This document shows, piece after piece, positions 1 to 8,546 of a DNA stretch of 64,000 bases (positions are counted from its first letter, which is position 1; each line of letters begins with the position of its first letter). This stretch comes from Cellulomonas sp. PhB150. GTDB taxonomy: Bacteria > Actinomycetota > Actinomycetes > Actinomycetales > Cellulomonadaceae. Both the position numbers and the translations under genes were made by a program. The notes beneath the pieces are model-generated. The model ran no database searches. It saw only the letters and a program-made list of their open reading frames with translations, and was not told the DNA's origin. Location: NCBI RefSeq assembly GCF_003755175.1, contig NZ_RKHX01000005.1, forward strand, positions 186,001-250,000, in the 5' to 3' direction.

Positions 1-206
1 GGGACCGGCTTGGCCAGCACGATGTCTGCGGCCGGCACCCGCACCTCGCCGCGGCGGGTGCGGATCAGGACCCCGGAGTCGTCGACGGCGAGCAGCTCGC
101 CCAGGACGTCGGTGAACGGAGGCTCGTCGGGCGCGGGGTCGTCGTCGCGCCGACGGCGCACCACGACGCGGCTCCCGACGGGCAGATCGCGCCACGTGGC
201 GGGCAT
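1..206 (-). CDS. GNAT-family acetyltransferase, N-terminal part (runs off the left edge)
   Basis: Only the first 68 or so codons are inside the window. The reading frame from ATG 206 gives MPATWRDLPVGSRVVVRRRR, an acidic/proline stretch, then TDVLGELLAVDDSGVLIRTR and VRVPAADIVLAKPVP. From what I know, this small beta-barrel-like segment with a final AxxIVxAKxVP is the usual N-terminus of actinobacterial GCN5-type acetyltransferases encoded divergently from the ferredoxin gene; the catalytic GNAT domain would lie outside. An in-frame ATG at 224 exists, but ATG 206 overlaps the stop codon of a 14-codon leader ORF (TGATG), which favours coupled translation from 206. Family call is moderate because the catalytic domain is not visible. 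Confidence 0.6.
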   Translation of the reverse strand, partial: MPATWRDLPVGSRVVVRRRRDDDPAPDEPPFTDVLGELLAVDDSGVLIRTRRGEVRVPAADIVLAKPV

Positions 207-250
207 CACGTGGCGCGCGGGCATGGACAGCGCATGGCGTGGTGGTGCAT
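206..250 (-). CDS. possible 14-codon leader peptide (leaderless) upstream of the acetyltransferase
   Basis: On the minus strand a TAGTAT hexamer (258-263) sits 7 nt before ATG 250, the spacing seen for many other starts in this window. The ORF reads MHHHAMRCPCPRAT and its TGA shares an A with ATG 206 of the acetyltransferase. Three consecutive His and two Cys in 14 residues are unusual. Short leaderless Cys-rich ORFs controlling downstream genes are known in mycobacteria, but that this one is translated or regulatory is inference. Confidence 0.35.
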   Translation of the reverse strand: MHHHAMRCPCPRAT

Positions 251-257
251 GTGCGGA

Positions 258-263
258 ATACTA
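258..263 (-). promoter_or_regulatory. -10 box TAGTAT, leader peptide/acetyltransferase promoter
   Basis: TAGTAT on the minus strand, 7 nt before ATG 250; a transcript from here would start at or next to that ATG. It overlaps the TACTAG/TAGGGA sequences that are the best -10 candidates for the divergent fdxA gene, so the two promoters probably compete for the same site. Confidence 0.45.
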
Positions 264-291
264 GGGACACCCGGCTAGTGGAGGACCGACA

Positions 292-618
292 GTGACGTAT
301 GTGATCGCCGAACCCTGTGTCGACGTCAAGGACAAGGCGTGCATCGAGGAATGTCCCGTGGACTGCATCTACGAGGGCAAGCGGTCGCTGTACATCCACC
401 CCGACGAGTGCGTGGACTGCGGCGCCTGCGAGCCGGTCTGCCCGGTCGAGGCCATCTACTACGAGGACGACGTCCCCGAGCAGTGGACCCAGTACTACAA
501 GGCCAACGTCGAGTTCTTCGACGACCTGGGCTCCCCGGGCGGTGCCGCGAAGATGGGCGAGATCCCCAAGGACCACCCGATCATCGCGACCCTGCCGCTG
601 CGCGTGCACGAAGACTGA
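292..618 (+). CDS. fdxA: 7Fe ferredoxin
   Basis: A soluble electron carrier of 108 residues. The N-terminal half holds two cysteine clusters: CVDVKDKACIEECPVDC (residues about 9-25) and CVDCGACEPVCP (about 41-52). The first has the widened spacing of the bacterial 7Fe type, giving a 3Fe-4S and a 4Fe-4S cluster, and the tail after CP(V)EAIYYEDDVPEQW is the conserved FdxA C-terminus. The GTG start at 292 is preceded by a good GTGGAGGA ribosome site. The aminotransferase gene dapC follows after 10 nt, an order also known from mycobacteria (fdxC-dapC). The acetyltransferase gene is divergent. Confidence 0.95.
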   Translation: MTYVIAEPCVDVKDKACIEECPVDCIYEGKRSLYIHPDECVDCGACEPVCPVEAIYYEDDVPEQWTQYYKANVEFFDDLGSPGGAAKMGEIPKDHPIIATLPLRVHED

Positions 619-628
619 CGCGCGCCCG

Positions 629-1768
629 ATGGGCCTGCTGACCGGCGCGCTGCCGGACTTCCCGTGGGACACGCTCGTGCCGTACGCCCAGCGTGCCCGC
701 GAGCACCCCGGTGGCATCGTCGACCTGTCGGTCGGCGCGCCGGTCGACCCCACGCCCGCGCTGCTGCGCGAGGCGCTGGCGGAGGCGTCCGACGCACACG
801 GGTACCCGACGACGCACGGCACGCTCGAGCTGCGCGAGGCCGTGGTGCGCTGGTTCGCCCGTCGGCGCGGTGTGCGCGCGCTCGAGCCGGACGCCGTGCT
901 GCCCACGGTCGGCTCCAAGGAGCTCGTCGCGTTCCTGCCCGCGCTGCTCGGGCTGGGCGCGGGCGACGTCGTCCTGCACCCGCGGGCGGCCTACCCCACG
1001 TATGACGTCGGCGCGCGGCTGGCGGGCGCGACGCCGGAGCCGACCGACGACCCGGTGGCCCGGCTCGCGGGCGGGGGAGTGCGCCTCGTCTGGCTGAACT
1101 CGCCCGGCAACCCCGACGGCTCGGTGCTCTCGGTCGAGCAGCTGCGTGCCGTCGTGGAGGCGGCCCGCGCCGCGGCGGAGCGTGAGGGCAGGCCCGTGGT
1201 CGTCGCGTCCGACGAGTGCTACGCCGAGCTCGCCTGGGCCGAGCCGTGGGCCACGTCGGGGGTGCCCAGCATCCTCGACCCCCAGGTCACGGGTCGCGAC
1301 CACACCGGCCTGCTGAGCGTCTACTCGCTGTCCAAGCAGTCCAACCTCGCGGGCTACCGCGCGGCGTTCGTCGCGGGCGACCCGGCCCTCGTGGCGCGCC
1401 TGCTCGAGGTCCGCAAGCACGCCGGGATGATCGTGCCCGCGCCGGTCCAGGCCGCGATGGCCGTGGCGCTCGACGACGACGAGCACGTCGCGGAGCAGCG
1501 CGAGCGGTACCGCCGTCGTCGGACCGTCCTGCGCGCCGCCCTCGAGAGCGCCGGCTACGTCGTGGACTCGTCGGCCGCGGGGCTGTACCTGTGGACGCGA
1601 CCGGAGGCCGGTGGGCAGGACTCGTGGACGACGGTCGGCGACCTGGCGAGCCTCGGCATCCTGGCCGCACCGGGCGCGTTCTACGGCGACCGCGACCACG
1701 TGCGGATCGCGCTGACGGCCACCGACGAGCGCATCGCCGAGGCCGCGGCACGCCTGTGCGGCGCCTGA
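629..1768 (+). CDS. dapC: succinyldiaminopimelate aminotransferase
   Basis: PLP-dependent class I/II aminotransferase of 379 residues that forms or consumes N-succinyl-2-amino-6-ketopimelate with glutamate in the succinylase route to meso-diaminopimelate and lysine. Visible family features are PTVGSKELVAFLP near residue 95, the NSPGNPDG motif near 160, SDECYAELAW near 197 and the PLP-lysine in SLSKQSNLAGYR near 237. The ATG at 629 lies 10 nt after fdxA and gives the expected N-terminus (LPDFPWDTL). The succinylase-branch partners dapD and dapE lie 3-5 kb downstream, which supports DapC over another aminotransferase. Confidence 0.92.
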   Translation: MGLLTGALPDFPWDTLVPYAQRAREHPGGIVDLSVGAPVDPTPALLREALAEASDAHGYPTTHGTLELREAVVRWFARRRGVRALEPDAVLPTVGSKELVAFLPALLGLGAGDVVLHPRAAYPTYDVGARLAGATPEPTDDPVARLAGGGVRLVWLNSPGNPDGSVLSVEQLRAVVEAARAAAEREGRPVVVASDECYAELAWAEPWATSGVPSILDPQVTGRDHTGLLSVYSLSKQSNLAGYRAAFVAGDPALVARLLEVRKHAGMIVPAPVQAAMAVALDDDEHVAEQRERYRRRRTVLRAALESAGYVVDSSAAGLYLWTRPEAGGQDSWTTVGDLASLGILAAPGAFYGDRDHVRIALTATDERIAEAAARLCGA

Positions 1769-1784
1769 TGTGACGCGGATCACG
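1769..1784. promoter_or_regulatory. CRP/GlxR-like operator upstream of citrate synthase
   Basis: TGTGACGCGGATCACG matches TGTGA-N6-TCACA at 9 of 10 fixed positions. It begins at the last base pair after the dapC stop and lies about 60-65 bp upstream of the likely start point set by a TAGCGT -10 box at 1831-1836, a spacing compatible with class I CRP activation. Cyclic-AMP receptor regulation of gltA is known in corynebacteria (GlxR). Binding here is inferred. Confidence 0.6.
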
Positions 1785-1830
1785 TCCGGGGCGTCCTGCC
1801 GGAGATTGGGCATCCGGCCGCACGCGCAGG

Positions 1831-1836
1831 TAGCGT
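1831..1836 (+). promoter_or_regulatory. -10 box TAGCGT, gltA promoter
   Basis: TAGCGT preceded by TTGGGC (1806-1811, 19-bp spacer) is the best sigma-A-like promoter in the dapC-gltA gap. It would give a roughly 115-nt leader before the strong GGGAGG ribosome site of gltA. Confidence 0.35.
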
Positions 1837-1957
1837 CAGGCGTCGGCCGACGACGTCCAACGGTGGGTCGGCACACGCGACCCGATCGGTCGCGGCTACG
1901 CGATTCGACCCCGGGCGCAGCGCACCAGACCCGCCCGGGTCACCTGGGAGGTAACGC

Positions 1958-3264
<1,307 letters not shown>

Positions 3265-3265
<1 letters not shown>

Positions 3266-3633
3266 TGGACGCTGACCCCGCGCCGACCGGGGTCGAGGAC
3301 ATCGGTCTGGTAGCCCGCTTCGGCGGCCACTTCGCTGACGCGCTCGTGCTGGCGTCTGCGACGTTCGTCGGCTGGGTGCTGGGTGGGACGACGCAGACGT
3401 CGTGGGTGCTGGCGGTGTTGCTACCGGCTGCGATCATCGGGATCTGGGGAGTCTGGCTCGCCCCGCAAGCGCCGCGGCGGCTCGGGTACGTCGGCAGTTG
3501 GCGCGTGAAGTTCGCTGTACTCCTGGCGGTGGGTGCGCTCGGGGTGACTGCGGACGGGATGTGGTGGTTCCCGACGCTGCTGTTCATTCCTCTGGGGTCC
3601 TACGCGGCGGACTTCTCGAGCCAGCGGAACTAG
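3265..3633 (+). CDS. YrdB-like (DUF2568) four-helix membrane protein
   Basis: A 122-residue protein with four hydrophobic segments (about residues 19-37, 41-60, 75-93, 97-114) and a short cytoplasmic N-terminus. The segment WLAPQAPRRLGYVGSWRVKF between helices 2 and 3 matches the W-x-AP-x-xxRRL pattern I associate with the YrdB/DUF2568 family, whose function is unknown. The ATG overlaps the gltA stop, so it is likely translated in that operon. Its TAG stop and the TAG of the convergent gene interlock in a CTAG. Confidence 0.65.
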
Positions 3634-4529
3634 TCGCCCACCAATGCGAGCCTGACCGTTCCGACTGGGAGGTCGGTCGTCCCCGGCGACCAGTCGGTCG
3701 AGTCGCGGTCCCAGCGCTGGTCGGCGACCTCGACCGACGTCGTGCCGAGCTCGGCGGCGGTCGCGACGGCCCACTGCGCGACGGCCCAGGCCATCCGGGC
3801 GTCGTCGTCGCCCAGCGCGCCGGCATCGATGGTGACCGTCGTCGCCCCGTCGGCGGGTGCGGCGACCTTCGTCGGGACCTTGCCGAAGTCGCGCTTCACG
3901 CGCGCGACGACCGCATCGGGGTCACCGGTGCCGGGCTCGGCGTCGTGCAGCTCGCAGCGCAGCGAGGCCTCGGAGTAGCCGGTCAGCGCCGAGGCGAAGG
4001 CGCGGGCGCGGGGCTCGTGCTGGGCGTACGCGTCGGGGAAGCCCGAGCGCTGCACGGCCTGCGCCGCCTCGGTGATCGGCAGGTCCTCGTAGCCGTCGAC
4101 CTTCACGAGGTGGTCGAAGAACTTCCCCGTCGAGTACACCGGGTCCATGATCTCCTCGACCGTGCCCCAGCCCTGCGACGGGCGCTGCTGGAACAGGCCG
4201 ATCGAGTCGCGGTCCCCGTAGTCGATGTTGACCAGCCGCGACTCCTGCATCGCGGTCGCGAGGCCGATCGTCGCGGCGCGCGCGGGCAGGCCGCGGCGGA
4301 TCGTGACCGCGCTGATCAGGGCAGCGTTCTTCGCCTGGGTCGGGGACAGTGCGACCTGGTCCGAGCCCTCGCCGGCGAAGCAGACCTCGGTCTGCGGGCG
4401 CGGCGGGCTCTGGCTGTTGAGCACGGCCACGACGCCCACGACCGTGCCGAGCAGCAGCACGAGGACGATCGCGACGGCGACGAACGCGCGCAGCGCGCTC
4501 CGGCGCCGGCGCCGGGGGCGTCGGGCCAC
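3630..4529 (-). CDS. membrane-anchored protein with lysozyme-like (SLT-type) domain
   Basis: 299 residues. An Arg-rich N-terminus ([13 protein letters not shown]) precedes one membrane helix (about residues 15-37), so the rest should be extracytoplasmic. The domain contains LATAMQESRLVNIDYGDRDSIGLFQQRPSQGWG: a Glu in MQES followed by S-x-GLFQQR is the layout of goose-lysozyme and soluble lytic transglycosylase folds. Members are often labelled heavy-metal transporter, which the sequence does not support. GTG 4529 lies 2 nt after the dapD stop, so it is probably cotranscribed with dapD, placing a wall-active enzyme beside a wall-precursor gene. Enzymatic activity is inferred. Confidence 0.6.
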   Translation of the reverse strand: MARRPRRRRRSALRAFVAVAIVLVLLLGTVVGVVAVLNSQSPPRPQTEVCFAGEGSDQVALSPTQAKNAALISAVTIRRGLPARAATIGLATAMQESRLVNIDYGDRDSIGLFQQRPSQGWGTVEEIMDPVYSTGKFFDHLVKVDGYEDLPITEAAQAVQRSGFPDAYAQHEPRARAFASALTGYSEASLRCELHDAEPGTGDPDAVVARVKRDFGKVPTKVAAPADGATTVTIDAGALGDDDARMAWAVAQWAVATAAELGTTSVEVADQRWDRDSTDWSPGTTDLPVGTVRLALVGD

Positions 4530-4531
4530 GC

Positions 4532-5479
4532 TCAGTTGGCGTGCAGAGCGCTGTTGAGCTCGACGCCCGCGCCCGTGCGGGCCACGGCCTCGACCCCGCC
4601 CGTCAGGGAGTTGCGGCGGAACAGCACGCCGTCGGCGCCGGCGAGCTCGCGTGCCTTGACGACCCGACCCTCGTCGTCCCCGAACCCGATCAGCGTCACC
4701 TTGGTGCCGGCGGTGACGTAGAGCCCGGCCTCGATGACGCAGTCGTCGCCGAGCGGGATGCCGAGGCCGGCGTTCGCACCGAGCAGCGAGCGCGCGCCGA
4801 CCGAGACCACGAGCCGCCCGCCGCCGGACAGCGTGCCCATGATCGAGGCGCCGCCGCCGATGTCGGACCCGTCGCCGACGACGACGCCCGCGGAGATGCG
4901 GCCCTCGACCATCGACGTGCCGAGCGTGCCGGCGTTGTAGTTGACAAAGCCCTCGTGCATGACGGTCGTGCCCGCCGCGAGGTGCGCGCCCAGGCGCACC
5001 CGGTCGGCGTCGGCGATCCGCACGCCGGTGGGGAGCACGTAGTCGACCATGCGGGGGAACTTGTCGATGCCGTGCACGGTCGGCGCGACGCCGGTCGCGG
5101 TGCGCAGCCGCAGGCGCGTGCCCTCGAAGCCCTCGACGGCACACGGGCCGCGGTCGGTCCACACCACGTTCGGCAGCACCGCAAACAGGCCGTCGAGGTT
5201 CTGCCCGTGCGGCGCGACGAGGCGGTGGGAGAGCAGGTGCAGGCGCAGGTAGGCGTCGGCGGTCTCGGTCGGCGGCGCGTCGAGGTCGATGACCGTGCGC
5301 ACGACGACCACGCGGACGCCCCGCGCGCCGTCGGTCCGCTCGGCCGCGGCGAGCTCGGCGGGGGCGACGGCGTCGTCGTCCGGGGTGCCGAGTGCGGGGG
5401 CCGGGTACCAGGTATCCAGGGTGACGCCGTCGAGGGTGACCGTCGACAGGCCGAACCCCCAGGCGGGACGTGAAGTCAT
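4532..5479 (-). CDS. dapD: tetrahydrodipicolinate N-succinyltransferase
   Basis: Transfers succinyl from succinyl-CoA to tetrahydrodipicolinate, first step of the succinylase branch. 315 residues, close to the actinobacterial DapD length. The middle shows the left-handed beta-helix hexapeptide pattern, for example [20 protein letters not shown] and [20 protein letters not shown], and the conserved [20 protein letters not shown] that forms the active site. ATG 5479 is preceded at 7 nt by TAGGGT, implying a leaderless message. dapE is divergent 234 bp away. Confidence 0.93.
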   Translation of the reverse strand: MTSRPAWGFGLSTVTLDGVTLDTWYPAPALGTPDDDAVAPAELAAAERTDGARGVRVVVVRTVIDLDAPPTETADAYLRLHLLSHRLVAPHGQNLDGLFAVLPNVVWTDRGPCAVEGFEGTRLRLRTATGVAPTVHGIDKFPRMVDYVLPTGVRIADADRVRLGAHLAAGTTVMHEGFVNYNAGTLGTSMVEGRISAGVVVGDGSDIGGGASIMGTLSGGGRLVVSVGARSLLGANAGLGIPLGDDCVIEAGLYVTAGTKVTLIGFGDDEGRVVKARELAGADGVLFRRNSLTGGVEAVARTGAGVELNSALHAN

Positions 5480-5486
5480 GGGCGCA

Positions 5487-5492
5487 ACCCTA
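5487..5492 (-). promoter_or_regulatory. -10 box TAGGGT, leaderless dapD promoter
   Basis: TAGGGT on the minus strand, 7 nt before ATG 5479; no ribosome site lies between, so the mRNA probably begins at the start codon. Confidence 0.55.
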
Positions 5493-5580
5493 GGCGACAG
5501 CCCCGCCCCGGGACGATCGCGTCCGGCACCGTCCCACCCCGGGTACCGGACACTTCCGCCCGCCGCGGGCGCGACGACGG

Positions 5581-5653
5581 GCCGAGAACGACCCGCAGGT
5601 GCGAGATCGACCGTCCCGGGGGGTCGATCTCGCGCCCGAGGGTCGTTCTCGGC
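5581..5653. repeat. 73-bp nested inverted repeat between dapD and dapE
   Basis: Outer arms GCCGAGAACGACCC (5581-5594) and its exact complement (5640-5653) enclose 8-bp spacers and a second pair of perfect 10-bp arms, GAGATCGACC (5603-5612) and GGTCGATCTC (5622-5631), around a 9-base loop. The two spacers are partly complementary. It cannot be a simple terminator of either flanking gene because both genes point away from it. One of four long palindromic designs found between genes here. Confidence 0.8.
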
Positions 5654-5701
5654 GGGCGACGCTCGGGCGCGCGGGGGCGGAGGGCGTGCGGAGCGGGCCG
5701 C

Positions 5702-5707
5702 TAGGGT
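5702..5707 (+). promoter_or_regulatory. -10 box TAGGGT, leaderless dapE promoter
   Basis: TAGGGT 6 nt before GTG 5714, no ribosome site between; implies a leaderless dapE transcript. Confidence 0.55.
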
Positions 5708-5713
5708 CGGGGC

Positions 5714-6787
5714 GTGAGTCGACTGGAGCTGGGCGGGGACCTGATCGAGCTGACGCGGGCGCTGTGCGACATCCGCTCCGAGAGCGGGGACGAGGGTGCG
5801 ATCGCCGATGCCGTCGAGGCGGCGCTGCGGGAGCACGCGCACCTCGAGGTGCTGCGCGACGGTGACGCGGTCGTCGCGCGGACGTCGCTCGGGCTGCCCT
5901 CGCGCGTCGTGATCGCGGGTCACCTCGACACGGTCCCGATCGCCGACAACCTGCCGACGAGGCTCGTCGACGGCGTCCTGTGGGGCCGAGGAACCGTGGA
6001 CATGAAGGCGGGTGTCGCGGTGCAGCTCGCGCTCGCGGCCGCGCTCGACGCCCCGACGAGGGACGTCACGTGGGTGTTCTACGACCACGAGGAGGTCGCC
6101 GCGGACCTCAACGGCCTCGGCCGGCTCGTCGCGAACCACCCGGACTGGCTGGCCGCAAACTTCGCGGTGCTGGGCGAGCCGACGAACGGCGGGCTGGAGG
6201 GCGGCTGCAACGGCACCCTGCGCGCCGAGGTCCGGCTGACGGGCGTCGCGGCCCACTCGGCACGCGCCTGGATGGGCGTCAACGCGATCCACGCCGCGGG
6301 CGAGGTGCTGCGCCGCCTCGAGGCCTACGAGCCCCGGACCGTCCCGGTCGACGGGCTGGACTACCGCGAGAGCCTCAACGCGGTCCTCGTCTCGGGCGGG
6401 ACCGCCACCAACGTGATCCCCGACGCGTGCGTCGTGACGGTCAACTACCGCTTCGCCCCGTCGGCGTCGCCGGAGCAGGCCGCGGACCACGTCCGCGAGC
6501 TGTTCGACGGCTACGACGTGGTCATCACCGACGCGGCGCCCGGTGCGCGCCCGGGCCTCGACGACCCGGCGGCGCAGGAGTTCGCCGCCGCGGTGCTGGG
6601 CGTCACCGGGGGAGCGCCCGCACCGAAGTTCGGCTGGACGGACGTCGCCCGCTTCTCCGCGCTCGGCGTGCCCGCGGTGAACTTCGGCCCCGGCGACCCG
6701 CTGCTCGCCCACAAGGTGGACGAGAGGTGTCCGGTGGACCAGATCCACCTGGCCTACCGGGCGCAGCACGCCTGGCTGACCGCCTGA
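5714..6787 (+). CDS. dapE: succinyl-diaminopimelate desuccinylase
   Basis: M20 metallohydrolase of 357 residues that removes succinate from N-succinyl-LL-diaminopimelate in the cytoplasm. Metal ligands are visible: GHLDTVP near residue 75 (His, Asp), [10 protein letters not shown] near 97 (bridging Asp), [14 protein letters not shown] near 122 (catalytic Glu-Glu), LGEPTN near 155 and the final His in LLAHKVDE near 335. Those residues, and the dapC and dapD genes nearby, separate it from generic M20 peptidases. GTG 5714 follows a -10 box at leaderless spacing. Confidence 0.93.
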   Translation: MSRLELGGDLIELTRALCDIRSESGDEGAIADAVEAALREHAHLEVLRDGDAVVARTSLGLPSRVVIAGHLDTVPIADNLPTRLVDGVLWGRGTVDMKAGVAVQLALAAALDAPTRDVTWVFYDHEEVAADLNGLGRLVANHPDWLAANFAVLGEPTNGGLEGGCNGTLRAEVRLTGVAAHSARAWMGVNAIHAAGEVLRRLEAYEPRTVPVDGLDYRESLNAVLVSGGTATNVIPDACVVTVNYRFAPSASPEQAADHVRELFDGYDVVITDAAPGARPGLDDPAAQEFAAAVLGVTGGAPAPKFGWTDVARFSALGVPAVNFGPGDPLLAHKVDERCPVDQIHLAYRAQHAWLTA

Positions 6788-6803
6788 CTGCCGCGAAGGC
6801 ACC

Positions 6804-6809
6804 TAGAGT
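6804..6809 (+). promoter_or_regulatory. -10 box TAGAGT, leaderless promoter of the LOG gene
   Basis: TAGAGT 7 nt before ATG 6817 with no ribosome site between. Confidence 0.5.
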
Positions 6810-6816
6810 CGGGGCC

Positions 6817-7635
6817 ATGAGCGACGACGGTCAGCCGGCCCCCGGGCACGGCTATCGCAAGGGCCCGGTCCTGCTGCGCGGCGGGCAGATCCCGGCCACC
6901 ACCTCCGACCAGCGCCTGCTGAGCGGCGACGACGGCGCGGACTGGCTGCACGGCGACCCGTGGCGGGTCATGCGCATCCAGTCCGAGTTCGTCGAGGGAT
7001 TCGGCGCGCTCGCCGAGGTCGGGCGGGCGGTGAGCGTGTTCGGCTCGGCCCGCACCAAGCCTGACCACCCGGACTACGCGGCGGCCGTCGAGGTCGCGCG
7101 CGGGCTGGTCGAGGCCGGCTACGCGGTCATCACCGGCGGTGGCCCCGGGATCATGGAGGCCGCGAACCGCGGCGCCAAGGAGGCCGGCGGGGTCTCGGTC
7201 GGGCTCGGCATCGAGCTCCCGTTCGAGCAGGGGATGAACGACTACGTCGACCTCGGCGTGAACTTCCGCTACTTCTTCGCCCGCAAGACGATGTTCGTCA
7301 AGTACTCCGAGGGCTTCGTCGTCATGCCCGGCGGGTTCGGCACCTTCGACGAGCTCTTCGAGGCGCTGACCCTGGTGCAGACCCACAAGGTCATCCAGTT
7401 CCCCATCGTGCTCATCGGGAGCGACTACTGGCGCGGGCTGCTCGACTGGGTCCGCGGGGCGGTCCTGGAGCGCGGGCTGGTCTCGGAGGCTGACGTCGAC
7501 CTGCTCCAGGTCGTCGACACCGCCGAGGAGGCCGTCGCGATCGTCGTCGAGCGGGGCGCCGAGCTCCGCGCGGCCGAGCTGCGCGCCGTGCGCGAGACCG
7601 CCGCCGCCCAGCAGGCCGCTCAGCAGGAGTCGTGA
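6817..7635 (+). CDS. LOG family protein (TIGR00730-type nucleotide 5'-monophosphate phosphoribohydrolase)
   Basis: 272 residues with a Rossmann-like core. Hallmarks are the GGGPGIMEAANRGA loop near residue 109 and PGGFGTFDELFEALT near 170, the PGGxGTxxE active site of LOG proteins, which hydrolyse N6-modified AMP (cytokinin precursors) or related nucleotides; they are often misnamed lysine decarboxylases. The N-terminal 35 residues (YRKGPVLLRG) are typical of the actinobacterial form. It sits between dapE and a folP2-like gene, as in mycobacteria, and its TGA overlaps the next GTG. Confidence 0.85.
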   Translation: MSDDGQPAPGHGYRKGPVLLRGGQIPATTSDQRLLSGDDGADWLHGDPWRVMRIQSEFVEGFGALAEVGRAVSVFGSARTKPDHPDYAAAVEVARGLVEAGYAVITGGGPGIMEAANRGAKEAGGVSVGLGIELPFEQGMNDYVDLGVNFRYFFARKTMFVKYSEGFVVMPGGFGTFDELFEALTLVQTHKVIQFPIVLIGSDYWRGLLDWVRGAVLERGLVSEADVDLLQVVDTAEEAVAIVVERGAELRAAELRAVRETAAAQQAAQQES

Positions 7636-8546
7636 CCCCGGCAGTCCCCGCGCCGGGCGCGCCCCTGCGCCTGCGTGACCTGACCTTCGGGCCCGACCAC
7701 CCGGTGGTCATGGCCGTGGTCAACCGCACCCCGGACTCGTTCTACGCCGCGGCGCGGTACGCGGACGACGCCGCGGCCGACGAGGCCGTCGCGCGCGCGG
7801 CCGACGAGGGCGCGGACATCGTCGACCTCGGCGGCGTGCGAGCCGGACGGGGCCCCGTCGTGACGGTCGAGGAGGAGATCGCCCGCGTGGTCCCGCTCGT
7901 GGCCCGCGTGCGTGCGCGGCACCCGGGGCTGCTGGTCAGCGTGGACACCTGGCGCTCGGAGGTCGCCCGGGCGGCGGCCGACGAGGGGGCCGACCTCATC
8001 AACGACACGTGGGCGGGCCACGACCCCGGGCTGGTCGAGGTCGCGGCCGAGCGCGGCCTGGGCATCGTCTGCTCGCACACGGGTGGCGCGGAGCCGCGCA
8101 CCGACCCGTTCCGCGTGACGTACCCGAGCGACGGCGCGGACCCGTTGGACGGGGTCGTCGACGACGTGGTGGCGACCGTCTCGGCGGGCGCCGCGCGGGC
8201 CGTCGCGCTCGGCATCGACCCCGCGAGCGTGCTCGTCGACCCGACCCACGACTTCGGCAAGAACACCTGGCACTCCCTGCACCTCGTGCGGCGCACGCAG
8301 GCACTCGTCGCTCTCGGCCATCCTGTCCTCATGGCGCTGTCACGCAAGGACTTCGTGGGCGAGACGCTCGACCTCCCGCCCGACGACCGGCTCGAGGGCA
8401 CCCTCGCCGCGACGTCGGTCGCGGCGTGGCTCGGCGCGCGCGTGTTCCGCGTGCACGACGTGCGCTCGACGCGACGCACGCTCGACATGGTGGCGGCGAT
8501 CCGTGGCGATCGGTCGCCGGCGCGCGCGGTGCGGGGGCTGGCATGA
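7632..8546 (+). CDS. FolP2-like dihydropteroate synthase homologue (activity doubtful)
   Basis: 304-residue TIM-barrel protein of the dihydropteroate synthase family: MAVVNRTPDSFY near residue 27, SVDTWRSEVARAAADEGADLIND near 98, PTHDFGKNT near 204 and ALSRKDFVGE near 238. The pterin/PABA loops differ from true DHPS: the usual GGESTRPG is GGVRAGRG, and the DGG after TPDSF is lost. The mycobacterial FolP2, in the same LOG-folP2 neighbourhood, is reported to lack DHPS activity, so I would not count this as the folate enzyme. GTG overlaps the LOG stop and its own stop overlaps the next ATG. Confidence 0.8.
   Translation: MTPAVPAPGAPLRLRDLTFGPDHPVVMAVVNRTPDSFYAAARYADDAAADEAVARAADEGADIVDLGGVRAGRGPVVTVEEEIARVVPLVARVRARHPGLLVSVDTWRSEVARAAADEGADLINDTWAGHDPGLVEVAAERGLGIVCSHTGGAEPRTDPFRVTYPSDGADPLDGVVDDVVATVSAGAARAVALGIDPASVLVDPTHDFGKNTWHSLHLVRRTQALVALGHPVLMALSRKDFVGETLDLPPDDRLEGTLAATSVAAWLGARVFRVHDVRSTRRTLDMVAAIRGDRSPARAVRGLA

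Noticed and set aside
3630..4529. Heavy-metal transporter, a label used for relatives
   Set aside because: One anchor helix only and lysozyme-like motifs; nothing resembling a transporter.
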